NCBI RefSeq assembly: GCF_003202035.1
Contig: NZ_QJKC01000016.1
Coordinates: 34,601 to 98,600 of the forward strand
DNA from: Aquitalea magnusonii
GTDB taxonomy: Bacteria; Pseudomonadota; Gammaproteobacteria; Burkholderiales; Chromobacteriaceae
Direction: 5' to 3'
Length of the DNA: 64,000 nt
In this document: positions 56,454 to 64,000 of the stretch, in pieces
How positions within the stretch are numbered: position 1 is the first letter of the stretch
How the letters are laid out: each line of letters opens with the position of its first letter
The notes under the pieces: model-generated
The model's database searches: none
What the model was told of the DNA's origin: nothing
The model's input: the letters and a program-made list of their open reading frames with translations, nothing else
Translations under genes and position numbers: made by a program

Positions 56454-58849
56454 GCCTAGACCAGCAAATCACCTACACCCAGCTGTTGCAACGGCACACG
56501 CAGATCCAGGTTCCCATCATCCAGCGTGACTACGCCCAAGGCCGACCTGACGAGCAGGAGGTGCGCGACACTTTCCTTGCCGCACTAGAAGAAGCCTTAC
56601 TCAAGCCCACCCATGACGCCAGCCTGCCGCTAAATCTAGACTTCATCTATGGCAGTGTTGAAGCACGCCAGGGAAAGACACACTTCCTCCCCTTGGACGG
56701 TCAGCAGCGTTTGACCACCCTGTTTCTGCTGCACTGGTATCTCGCCTGGCGCGACGGCGCCTGGGATGTGTTCACGGCCTTGTTCGTGTCAGAAGGCAAA
56801 TCCCGTTTCTGCTATGGAGTGCGCCCCAGTAGCAATGACTTTTTCGACCAGTTGGTAGCATATCGCCCAACCGAAGCAGTGGACGAGGAGGCTTCCCTTA
56901 CTGCCTTGGTGTGTGACCAACCCTGGTTATTTCGAAGCTGGCTGCGCGACCCAACCATCCAATCAGCTCTGGGCATGATAGACGCTATCCATAAGCGCTT
57001 TGCTAAGCACTCGGACCTATTTGCCCGACTGATGGATGAATCACGCCCGGCCATCACCTTCCAACTTCTGGATCTGCATGACTTTGGCCTCTCGGACGAC
57101 CTCTACATCAAGATGAACGCACGGGGCAAGCCTCTGACGGCCTTTGAAAACTTTAAGGCTCGTTATGAGGAATTGCTGAAAACCCAGTTCACCGACCGAA
57201 GCTTTAGCATCAGGGATCAATCCTTTCCTGGGCATGAGTACGTGGCCATCCAACTGGACACACAATGGGGGGACTTGTTCTGGCAATTCCGCGATAAAGT
57301 CAACAATCTATTTGATCAGGCTTTCCTGCGCTTGTTTCGGGCCGTGGCTTTGGTGACGCGAGACCCGGGAGGCGAAGCGTTCAACAACGATACTGAGCTG
57401 CTGCGCAATGCATATAAGAAGCTGTCCTTTCATGACTACCATCTCGGGCATTGGCTGGATGAGCGCTTCTCACTGTCGCTAATTCATTTGCTAAATGCGT
57501 TGAAAGTCGAAGACAACAGGCTGTCCACTGGCTTGCTCAGCGGTCTGTTCTTTGACGAGTCGTCTGTACTGGGACAAATCATCCACCCGAGCAACTCCTA
57601 TACCTCTCTCAGCTACAGCGAGGCGGTGCAGTTCGCGGCCTATGTGGGCTTCCTTCACAAACATGAGGGCAAGCCCGAGCAGGAAGCCTTCGATCACTGG
57701 ATGAGGGTCATCAAAAACCTGTCGGTGAACACCACCTACAACCGTGTAGCTGATTTCCGGCGCAGCATTGAAAGTGTAAATGTACTGTTGGTGCATGCGG
57801 ACGGAATTCTGGAGTACCTAGCTAATCCGGATAACCCTGTGGAGGGTTTCAACAGGGTCCAAATCAACGAGGAGCGTATCAAGTGCGCGCTGTTGTTGGC
57901 CCATGATGGTTGGGGGCCTCTGATCACAGCTGCAGAGACTCATGGGTACTTCGATGGGCAAATTGATTTCCTTCTCGAGTTCACTGGAGTTACTGAAGCC
58001 TTTAAAGCGGAAGCCCCCCGCAACTGGGTTGCTGATAAGCATCGAGATTTTCTGAATGACTTTGCTTGCTATTGGGACTGGGCCTGCACCACCTTCTCTT
58101 CAACGGGCTTAAAAAATTTGGGGCAGTTCTGCTGGCAACGGGCTCTGTTGAGCTTGGGCGACTACTTGTTGCCTAAGGGAAGAAATCAATCCTTCTTGGT
58201 GGACCGTGCAGACGATGAAGTCAGCTGGAAGCGATTTCTTCGTACACCTGAGAAGCGTGGCCTGCTGAAAGAACTATGGGACCGAATGAAACTTGGTGTT
58301 GACTTGCTAGCTCAGCTGGAACAGATCATCGTCAGTAGTTCAGGGGGCGAGGGCTGGCGGAGTTTAATCGTTAGCACACCGGAGATCATGACGTTTTCTG
58401 AAGGTCGTTCCATTCGCTTTGAGTCCAGCGAGAGGATTTATATCCTAAAACGTAGCCAGCTTAATGGCGAACACGCCGAACTATTCACGTTCTACCTTTA
58501 TCAGAAGCTTAAAGCTAACCAGCAAGCTCGTAGCAATATGCGCATAGTCTACGTGACGGCGACAGGTACTGCCTTCATGCCTTACATCAAACTGACGTGC
58601 TCCCAGTCCGTTGGGTGGCCTGATTTCACCATCATCGCAGATCGTAACCAATACCGCCTTAGTGCTACATCGCTTATTGAGGAAATTGACCCGCGAGTAG
58701 CCTCAATGCTTGGGCAAATCGGTTATCGCCAAGAAGATGGCTACTTTCAGAAAGTGACTGGCTACGGTGAGGTCGAAATTGCATTGACGCAACTGAATGA
58801 CTGCATCTCGGCTAGCCCCCTGACAACTGAATCGCTTCTGCTTTCCTAG
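56450..58849 (+). CDS. Second, larger DUF262-family protein
   Basis: 799 residues. The DUF262 signature starts at VPIIQRDYAQGRPDEQEVRD (about 22) and continues with FLPLDGQQRLTTLFLLHWYL (Asp83). Unlike its neighbour it lacks a clear DUF1524 H-N-N motif, and the 500-residue C-terminal part is not one I recognise; it ends in a beta-rich region (residues 690-790). It is coupled by ATGA overlap to the first DUF262 gene. Two DUF262 proteins of different size in one operon suggest a sensor-effector split, but no function is proven. Confidence 0.8.
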   Translation: MSLDQQITYTQLLQRHTQIQVPIIQRDYAQGRPDEQEVRDTFLAALEEALLKPTHDASLPLNLDFIYGSVEARQGKTHFLPLDGQQRLTTLFLLHWYLAWRDGAWDVFTALFVSEGKSRFCYGVRPSSNDFFDQLVAYRPTEAVDEEASLTALVCDQPWLFRSWLRDPTIQSALGMIDAIHKRFAKHSDLFARLMDESRPAITFQLLDLHDFGLSDDLYIKMNARGKPLTAFENFKARYEELLKTQFTDRSFSIRDQSFPGHEYVAIQLDTQWGDLFWQFRDKVNNLFDQAFLRLFRAVALVTRDPGGEAFNNDTELLRNAYKKLSFHDYHLGHWLDERFSLSLIHLLNALKVEDNRLSTGLLSGLFFDESSVLGQIIHPSNSYTSLSYSEAVQFAAYVGFLHKHEGKPEQEAFDHWMRVIKNLSVNTTYNRVADFRRSIESVNVLLVHADGILEYLANPDNPVEGFNRVQINEERIKCALLLAHDGWGPLITAAETHGYFDGQIDFLLEFTGVTEAFKAEAPRNWVADKHRDFLNDFACYWDWACTTFSSTGLKNLGQFCWQRALLSLGDYLLPKGRNQSFLVDRADDEVSWKRFLRTPEKRGLLKELWDRMKLGVDLLAQLEQIIVSSSGGEGWRSLIVSTPEIMTFSEGRSIRFESSERIYILKRSQLNGEHAELFTFYLYQKLKANQQARSNMRIVYVTATGTAFMPYIKLTCSQSVGWPDFTIIADRNQYRLSATSLIEEIDPRVASMLGQIGYRQEDGYFQKVTGYGEVEIALTQLNDCISASPLTTESLLLS

Positions 58850-58974
58850 ATATTTCATGAACGGAGCTCCATAGGTACCACCCGCCCGTAGCCGTGGAGC
58901 ACTCAGGACTGGGACTGAATTCTGCCCGGCAGCAGCGTCCGGCTGAAGTTAAAGAATATTGGAGCAATGAATGT

Positions 58975-59741
58975 ATGCTGCATGCCATCACACACAACAA
59001 GTCGCGCCTGTATCGGCGCTATCTGGGGCATCGAGAGCACAATGAAAAGAGGGTCCCGGAGGAAGACGAAATCACATCCCTGATCATAGGGCCGTTGGCC
59101 TTTCTTCCGGCCAGTGAGATTGGTGCGTTCTGGATGGCACTCGTGAGGTGGGGAAATCCAAAGATCACATTCCCCGAGGGGCCGTTACTCACGCAGAAAT
59201 GACATTCTGGCCAAGAAAGGGGAATATCGAGCCGGATATGCTGGTCGACCTTTATTGGGAAGATGAACGCAAGTTGCTGCTGATCGAGTTCAAATGGCGG
59301 GCTCCTCTAAGTGGCGACGACCAGCTTCACAAGCAGTGGCAGGATTATCTGTCGCACGACGAACGGGAGCGTGCATTGCACCTCTTTATCGCCCCTGACA
59401 CCGCCGAAGGCAGCAAAGCAATAATGAGGGACGATGTATGGAATGGACGGCTGCTGCTGCGTTCTTGGTTCGATGTGCTGAATACACTGCATCACCTCAA
59501 TGAGTCGAAGATTCCCCACCTACAGCGCTGGTCTGAAGAGGTGATAGGTTGCCTCGAAAGACTGGGGATTCGCCCCTTCCGTGGTTTTAAACACCTTTCT
59601 GCGCCGGAAGTTACGTCTCAGAGGGCCATAGTCTTTTGGAGGGGCTTCGAGGGCTTTGCGCATATGGCAAAGCCTGAGATACCTCCGTTGAACGTCTCAC
59701 AACAAGCATTCTTTACAGCGGCAGGAGGCCACTGTGGCTGA
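58975..59741 (+). pseudogene. PD-(D/E)xK nuclease-like gene split by a frameshift
   Basis: The first frame starts at MLHAITHNKSRLYRRYLGHR (GGAG upstream) and ends at a TGA at 59200-59202. A second overlapping frame continues to 59741. Adding one base near 59185 would read ...FPEGP-V-THAEMTFWPRKG, which joins both halves naturally into about 255 residues. The joined protein has Asp in NIEPDMLVDLYW and Glu/Lys in LLIEFKWRAPL, a PD-(D/E)xK nuclease site. It may be inactivated, recoded, or a sequencing error. It lies 125 bp after the second DUF262 gene and overlaps the next gene. Confidence 0.7.
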
Positions 59742-60378
59742 AATCGGCAAATCTATTTCCGAGTGTGTATCCTTCCTTTCCAAAGTTGGCGCAGAGTGCG
59801 AGCTCCTTACTAGGTTGCTGAAGCAGGAGCTAAGCAATCTATTGAGTGATGGATCTGTCAGCAAGTGCGTTATAGCGGGTTCCTGGATAGAGGCTACCGA
59901 GACGGACAGCAATGACTGGGTCTTCACCGGCATTGCGCACTCTCTGCCCGTCATCATCAAGCCCAAACGGACGGTCGGTGCCCACCTGTTTTTCCAGATC
60001 AGTTTCGTAGGTGATGGCATCGCTGCGGTAGGCAACGAGCAGCCACTGCTGCATGTTGGTTTTTGGTCTGACCCGGTGGACTTTGACGAAAACTGGATGG
60101 GGTTCCCTCTGGAAGAGTCTGCGCTGGCAAACCTAACCCTAGAACAAGACCTTTTGTTTAGATGGTCAACGTCCGGTGTAAGCGCAAGTCAGTGGACCTA
60201 CAGTCTCCGGCTGGCTGAGATTAATACGATGGGGGATGTCCAACAGAAGATCGTGGCCCCAGTAAGAGCGCTTCTGCGGGGTGAAAGTGCCTCGGATGCT
60301 TTCTCCCACGCAGTTCACAGTATTGTCCACTATGGTGAGGTCGAAGACGACCCCGGGCACTATCGTGTACTGCAGTAA
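59734..60378 (+). CDS. Unknown protein, last gene of the DUF262 module
   Basis: 214 residues with a GTG start; AGGAGG lies 5 bp upstream, and the start overlaps the nuclease gene by 8 bp. It begins MAEIGKSISECVSFLSKVGA (helical). The central beta-rich part has HLFFQISFVGDGIAAVGNEQ and LLHVGFWSDPVDFDENWMGF. I recognise no family or catalytic motif. Coupling to the DUF262/nuclease genes suggests it is part of the same system, perhaps a regulator or adaptor. Confidence 0.7.
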   Translation: MAEIGKSISECVSFLSKVGAECELLTRLLKQELSNLLSDGSVSKCVIAGSWIEATETDSNDWVFTGIAHSLPVIIKPKRTVGAHLFFQISFVGDGIAAVGNEQPLLHVGFWSDPVDFDENWMGFPLEESALANLTLEQDLLFRWSTSGVSASQWTYSLRLAEINTMGDVQQKIVAPVRALLRGESASDAFSHAVHSIVHYGEVEDDPGHYRVLQ

Positions 60379-60455
60379 GTATGAGCATACCTATCGGCTT
60401 CGCCAGCCCCAGCACTTCTTTTCTCTAACTCATTGATTAACAAAACCTTGCGACT

Positions 60456-60593
60456 TTGTTTTCACAAACAGCGCAAATTTTGTAGGTTTTTTTCGCGAAA
60501 TCTGCACCTTACACCCTCAGCGGCATGTGCACGACGATGGAAAAACGCTTTGAAATCAAGGGCCACGTTTTTCACGAACTCTGCAAACCTACA
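60456..60593 (-). repeat. Distal transposon end with three spaced TnsB-site-like repeats
   Basis: Read inward from the end on the minus strand, three 22-bp repeats are visible. They are TTTGCAGAGTTCGTGAAAAA (60566-60587 overall), GGTGCAGATTTCGCGAAAAA (60487-60508 overall) and TTTGCGCTGTTTGTGAAAAC (60456-60477 overall). The terminal inverted repeat is 60577-60593. Three separated sites in about 140 bp mirror the Tn7 left end, as opposed to the crowded tns-proximal end. Confidence 0.8.
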
Positions 60594-60598
60594 GTTGC
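60594..60598. repeat. Target-site duplication, distal copy
   Basis: GTTGC directly after the terminal ACA, identical to 38459-38463. Confidence 0.92.
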
Positions 60599-60652
60599 TC
60601 AGCAGTGCTTGTAAAAAATGAGCACAAACTGAAAAGAAAGTGCTAACAAGCG

Positions 60653-60683
60653 AAAGCCCCAGCAGAGATGCTGGGGCTTTTTG
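60653..60683. terminator. Native lysS terminator, displaced by the transposon
   Basis: AAAGCCCCAGC, a 6-base loop, GCTGGGGCTTTTT. It is a 10-bp stem with a T-run. In the uninterrupted chromosome it would lie about 80 bp after the lysS stop. Confidence 0.88.
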
Positions 60684-60836
60684 GTATTTCGCCAGCTAAA
60701 TGCAGATATCTCGCTGACTGCTGCATCAAGCTTAAGCACGCAGGGCCACCGCAATGCATCGAAAGCGGCACGGATGGAGCTGTGCAAGCCCCATCCTGGC
60801 ACTGGGTTACCGCAACATCACGGCCGCTATGCCGGC

Positions 60837-62582
60837 CTAAAAACCCAGCGTCAGCCTAAGTTCCAGCGCATTGTCCCCGCTATGTGTCTGACTCGCCTGC
60901 CAGAAATCGTGAGCATATGACGCGGAGGCGCTGAGTGCCCGCCCCAGTTGATAATCCATGCCAATACCGGCAGACAAGGCGTGTTGTGAGCCTGCATTGT
61001 GGTGATTGCGGCCATAGCCGCCATCTACAAACAGATACGGCATCAACCAGCTATTGCCCCCCAGCACATTGAAGGCCGGCAGATGCAATTCGTTGCGGCT
61101 CACAACCAGCGAGTCATAGGCACCATCATCGAGCAGATAGCCGCGTACCAGTCCCTCGCCACCGATCCCGGCCTGCTCGGTGTTGGGCAGCGCATTGCTG
61201 GAAAACTGTACGATCAACTCATTATTCAGGCTCCACGACTTGGGCAGCCTGCTTAGCTGAGTCAGACGCACATTCAGGTACTGGTAGTCGGACTGGGTCA
61301 CCCGTGAGCGGGTATAAGAGCTCATCGCCTGGTCGGTGTTATTGCTGTTCAGGCCACCCGGGCTGACATGCAATGTCGCATCGAGTCCGGTCTTGCTATC
61401 CGGCCCTTGCCACAGCGCGTTCCAGTTGAAATAAATCTGATCGGTCTCAAGCTGGCTATCCAGTACCTCGGTGTTGCCGAAATAAGTTTTTTGGCGTTCG
61501 CGTTTGACTTCCACGCCATAAGCCAGATCACCCGGCAGACGCGAAAAATTGGACAGGCTGAAGCGATGTCCAGCGGATAGTTCGTCAGTCAAATTGCGTA
61601 CCAGAAACGGGTTGGAACTGGTATTGGTTTCGACATGGTTAAACGTCACTTCCAATCTCTGGCGCGGTGCAAATGGCAGATCCAGATGCAGGCCGTGGCT
61701 GAGGTAGCGTTGATGGGCATACTCGCCCCCCAGATGCCCGCTGGGATCCACTCCGTCATGCGAGGTGGTGTATTGATAGGACAGCAAGGAATCGGCCGTC
61801 AGCAATCCACCCACCATGGCCCCTGCAAAATAGCGATCCATCCCGGTGGTTTCAGTACCGGAGTTGGCATAGCCGAGAAAAGCACGCCATGGCTTGCTCT
61901 CGGTAACCTGCACATCCAGATCGGAACGCCCGAAGCTGGCCCCCGGGGTGAACACGGCCTGGGCCTGGTGGAAGGGATAGCGATTGATCCAGTCCAGGTC
62001 TGCCGTCAGCTGATAGGTATCGATCGGCGCGCCTGGCTGCTGGCGAATCAAGGTGCGCAGATGTGGTGTACTGGCGTCGGAGGCGCCTTGTACCGACACC
62101 TTGCCGTCCATGAATTCCAGTACACGGATTTGCAAGACGCCGCTGCCGATATTCTGCGGCGGTGTGGACAGCGATATAAACGGAAAACCGCGTTGTCGGT
62201 AATAACGGGCAATGGACGCCTCGATTTCGGCAATCAGCTTTCGGGATAGCGGACGGCCAAGCCAAGGGCTGAGCACGGCCTTGCCATCCGGCGTATCAAG
62301 CCGTGCCACGCGGCTGGCGTCTATGCCTTCAGCCGTTGCGGACACCGGCATATCGTCGGCGCCCAGCACCACGATGCCGGTCAATGTCGCCCCCAGCGGG
62401 GTCGCGTCCTCTGCTCCCGGCACCACATTGGGCGGCAGTATCATTTGCCGCTGTATCTGTGGCACCGGTGCCGGATTAAGTTCGATCGGTGCCGCGGCTG
62501 CGAACTCAGCCACTGTCATGGTCAACAGGCACCCCGCGGTTACGTAGACACTTCCCCAAACCAATGGCCTGATGGTATGCAT
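60837..62582 (-). CDS. Two-partner secretion outer-membrane transporter (ShlB/FhaC family)
   Basis: 581 residues with an N-terminal signal peptide (about 1-31, ending near FAAAAP). A ShlB-type POTRA pair occupies roughly residues 65-215: RKLIAEIEASIARYYRQRGF, then LQIRVLEFMDGKVSVQGA. The C-terminal beta-barrel runs from about 230 to the end, including the FhaC-type FVDGGYGRNHHN strand, and finishes with aromatic LRLTLGF. TpsB proteins export a large TpsA partner, here the repeat protein directly upstream (17-bp gap). Confidence 0.93.
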   Translation of the reverse strand: MHTIRPLVWGSVYVTAGCLLTMTVAEFAAAAPIELNPAPVPQIQRQMILPPNVVPGAEDATPLGATLTGIVVLGADDMPVSATAEGIDASRVARLDTPDGKAVLSPWLGRPLSRKLIAEIEASIARYYRQRGFPFISLSTPPQNIGSGVLQIRVLEFMDGKVSVQGASDASTPHLRTLIRQQPGAPIDTYQLTADLDWINRYPFHQAQAVFTPGASFGRSDLDVQVTESKPWRAFLGYANSGTETTGMDRYFAGAMVGGLLTADSLLSYQYTTSHDGVDPSGHLGGEYAHQRYLSHGLHLDLPFAPRQRLEVTFNHVETNTSSNPFLVRNLTDELSAGHRFSLSNFSRLPGDLAYGVEVKRERQKTYFGNTEVLDSQLETDQIYFNWNALWQGPDSKTGLDATLHVSPGGLNSNNTDQAMSSYTRSRVTQSDYQYLNVRLTQLSRLPKSWSLNNELIVQFSSNALPNTEQAGIGGEGLVRGYLLDDGAYDSLVVSRNELHLPAFNVLGGNSWLMPYLFVDGGYGRNHHNAGSQHALSAGIGMDYQLGRALSASASYAHDFWQASQTHSGDNALELRLTLGF

Positions 62583-62599
62583 TGTTATTATCTTTCCGC

Positions 62600-64000
62600 T
62601 TATTGAGTCATGAATTGAATCGCATCGCCAACATAGCGATTATCCGGATAGGGTGAGCCTGTCATCTGCTCCCCAGACTGCCGAGCCAACTGCAAATTGC
62701 CGCTGGAACCACCACCGGATCCGGTCTGGACCACACCGCTGGACGTCTCCCCCTTGCTGTTGCCAATGCCACCATTACCACCGTTGCCAGCCGGCGCATT
62801 GTGCGTCGCAGTCCCCTCGGTCTCGGCCCCCCCGCTGGTGCCGGACGGCGCTGGCGGATTGAAAGTGGAAGCCCCCTGGTTGAAAGCGATCACCGGGGTC
62901 GAAAAACTGGAGGCGTTGCTGTGTTCGCCGTTAGCAGGCAGCTGTTGCACGCTGATCGCGGGCAAAGGATTGATGGTTAGAACCCCCGGCTGGTAGGCAA
63001 TGTTGTAGTTAGACAGGCCGCTGCCGGTGGCATTGAAAGCGGTAATCACATAACTGCCAGCCGGAGTCTGCGGCAGGGTGGACGTCGCCCCGCCAGGCAA
63101 GGTTTCGGTCAGGCTGGACACCGTATCGCTCCCGAACAGCCCGGAAGTGGTGTAACCCGACAGCACATATGGCGTACCGGCCGTGACAGTCTGATTCGCC
63201 GCCGTAATCGTCAGCGCTGCTGGCACCACGGCGAGGCTCCCGGTGCCGCCAGACAAGGTGTAGTCCGCATTGCTGAGGCTCAAGCCGCCCAGGGCGGTCA
63301 ACTGCTGGTTGCCGACCACCTTCCCGGCCATAGCCGCAGTGCCACCAACGGTGACGCTGTCCCCTTCGATTAGGTTGCTGACCGTCAGGTTGCTGCCCTG
63401 GGCGGTAGTCGTGCCGTTATAGGTCTGGCTACCGGTCAGGGTGACCGCCAGCGGGTTGACCGTCATGCTGCCGCTGGCGCCAGTCAGGGTGTAGTCGCTG
63501 TCGCTCAGCGTCAGGCTGTTGAAGCCTGACAGGGCGCGGCTGCCAACGTGGGCGCTGGCCAGGGTGGCGCTGCCACCGACGGTGACGGTATCGCCGACGA
63601 TCTGGTTGCTGACCGTCAGGTTGCTGCCCTGAGCAGTAGTCGTGCCGTTATAGGTCTGGCTACCGGTCAGGGTGACGGCCAACGGGTTGACCGTCATGCT
63701 GCCGGTCGCCCCAGTCAGGGTGTAGTCGCTGTCGCTCAGCGTCAGGCTGTTGAAGCCCGACAGGGCGCGGTTGCCGGCGTGGGCGCTGGCCAGGGTGGCG
63801 CTGCCGCCAACGGTGACGGTGTCGCCGACGATCTGGTTGCTGACCGTCAGGTTGCTGCCCTGAGCAGTAGTCGTGCCGTTATAGGTCTGGCTACCCGTCA
63901 GCGTCACCGCCAGCGGGTTGACCGTCATGCTGCCGGTCGCCCCAGTCAGGGTGTAGTCGCTGTCGCTCAGCGTCAGGCTGTTGAAGCCCGACAGGGCGCG
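62600..64000 (-). CDS. Large secreted TpsA-like protein with YDG/MBG repeats, C-terminal part
   Basis: The frame is open to the window edge, so the 5' part is missing; 466 codons are visible. Three full and one partial copy of a 77-residue beta repeat (GSQTYNGTTTAQGSNLTVSN and so on) match the YDG-domain pattern. They are followed by an MBG-like domain (PAALTITAANQTVTAGTPYV, then NYNIAYQPGVLTINPLP). The last 120 residues are Gly/Ser/Asn-rich. Such repeats form the stalk of filamentous adhesins exported by TpsB partners. The N-terminal secretion domain must lie beyond 64000. Confidence 0.88.
   Translation of the reverse strand, partial: RALSGFNSLTLSDSDYTLTGATGSMTVNPLAVTLTGSQTYNGTTTAQGSNLTVSNQIVGDTVTVGGSATLASAHAGNRALSGFNSLTLSDSDYTLTGATGSMTVNPLAVTLTGSQTYNGTTTAQGSNLTVSNQIVGDTVTVGGSATLASAHVGSRALSGFNSLTLSDSDYTLTGASGSMTVNPLAVTLTGSQTYNGTTTAQGSNLTVSNLIEGDSVTVGGTAAMAGKVVGNQQLTALGGLSLSNADYTLSGGTGSLAVVPAALTITAANQTVTAGTPYVLSGYTTSGLFGSDTVSSLTETLPGGATSTLPQTPAGSYVITAFNATGSGLSNYNIAYQPGVLTINPLPAISVQQLPANGEHSNASSFSTPVIAFNQGASTFNPPAPSGTSGGAETEGTATHNAPAGNGGNGGIGNSKGETSSGVVQTGSGGGSSGNLQLARQSGEQMTGSPYPDNRYVGDAIQFMTQ
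63236..64000 (-). repeat. Tandem 231-bp (77-codon) coding repeats
   Basis: Unit boundaries marked by the MTVNPLAVT junction are at 63928, 63697 and 63466, exactly 231 bp apart. The units at 63467-63697 and 63698-63928 and the partial unit at 63929-64000 are nearly identical at DNA level; the unit at 63236-63466 has diverged. More copies probably continue beyond the window. Confidence 0.93.

Larger units (their letters stand above)
38464..60593 (+). mobile_element. Tn7-like transposon inserted downstream of lysS
   Basis: A 22,130-bp element bounded by 17-bp perfect terminal inverted repeats (TGTAGGTTTGCAGAGTT and its complement) and flanked by the 5-bp duplication GTTGC. The tnsA-tnsB-tnsC-tniQ genes lie at the lysS-proximal end in the canonical order. 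The cargo is a DEDD exonuclease, a broken HTH gene, a type I restriction-modification operon with an inserted ATPase/HNH pair, and a DUF262-based four-gene module. Insertion 24 bp after the lysS stop mirrors Tn7 at glmS. With TnsA and TnsB both showing catalytic residues, cut-and-paste transposition is expected. No tnsE, cas gene or CRISPR is visible. Confidence 0.95.

Noticed and set aside
38464..60593. CRISPR-associated Tn7-like transposon
   Set aside because: No cas genes, no spaced direct repeats, and a full-length TnsD-like selector is present; targeting looks site-specific.
63236..64000. CRISPR array from regularly spaced repeats
   Set aside because: The 231-bp units are continuous coding sequence with a fixed 77-codon period and no spacers.

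Overview
The window looks like the chromosome of a Gram-negative betaproteobacterium, most likely order Neisseriales (Chromobacteriaceae-like). This rests on high-GC codon use, a cbb3-oxidase operon, and a compact TCA-cycle block (sdhCDAB-sdhE-gltA, odhA-odhB-small membrane protein-lpdA, sucC-sucD) in the order I recall from Neisseria relatives. The genus assignment is inference; no rRNA lies in the window.

Layout. 1-3.7 kb: end of the cytochrome cbb3 oxidase operon (ccoO end, ccoQ, ccoP), then ccoG, a FixH-like gene and a YbaY-like lipoprotein. 3.8-5.4 kb: tryptophanase (tnaA) preceded by a 35-codon TnaC-type leader peptide with the stalling residues in place. 5.6-7.5 kb: a lemA/TPM-domain operon. 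7.7-20.1 kb: peptide transporter, a lipid-linked sugar transfer operon (ArnT-like, GtrB, GtrA, ChbG/HpnK), pseudouridine synthase, thioesterase, an HEXXH-like protein, lrgAB with a divergent LysR gene, an MHS-type transporter and two lipoproteins. 20.3-35.6 kb: TCA-cycle enzymes, with a GntR regulator placed between sdhC and mdh beside a palindromic candidate operator. 35.7-38.4 kb: prfB (with its programmed +1 frameshift) and lysS.

38,464-60,593 is a complete Tn7-like transposon of 22,130 bp, inserted 24 bp past the lysS stop codon. It has 17-bp terminal inverted repeats beginning TGT and a perfect 5-bp target duplication (GTTGC), with further TnsB-site-like repeats inside both ends. It encodes TnsA, TnsB, TnsC and a long TniQ/TnsD-like protein whose C-terminal half looks like an array of small winged-helix modules. 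The cargo is defence-like: a DEDD exonuclease, a frameshifted HTH gene, and a type I restriction-modification operon (hsdM, small protein, hsdS, hsdR) with a Septu-like ATPase/HNH pair between hsdS and hsdR. It ends with a four-gene module of two DUF262 proteins, a frameshifted PD-(D/E)xK nuclease and an unknown protein. No cas genes or CRISPR array are visible.

After the transposon the displaced lysS terminator reappears at 60.65 kb. Then comes a two-partner secretion pair on the minus strand: a ShlB/FhaC-type transporter and the C-terminal part of a large secreted protein with near-identical 77-residue repeats that runs off the window end.
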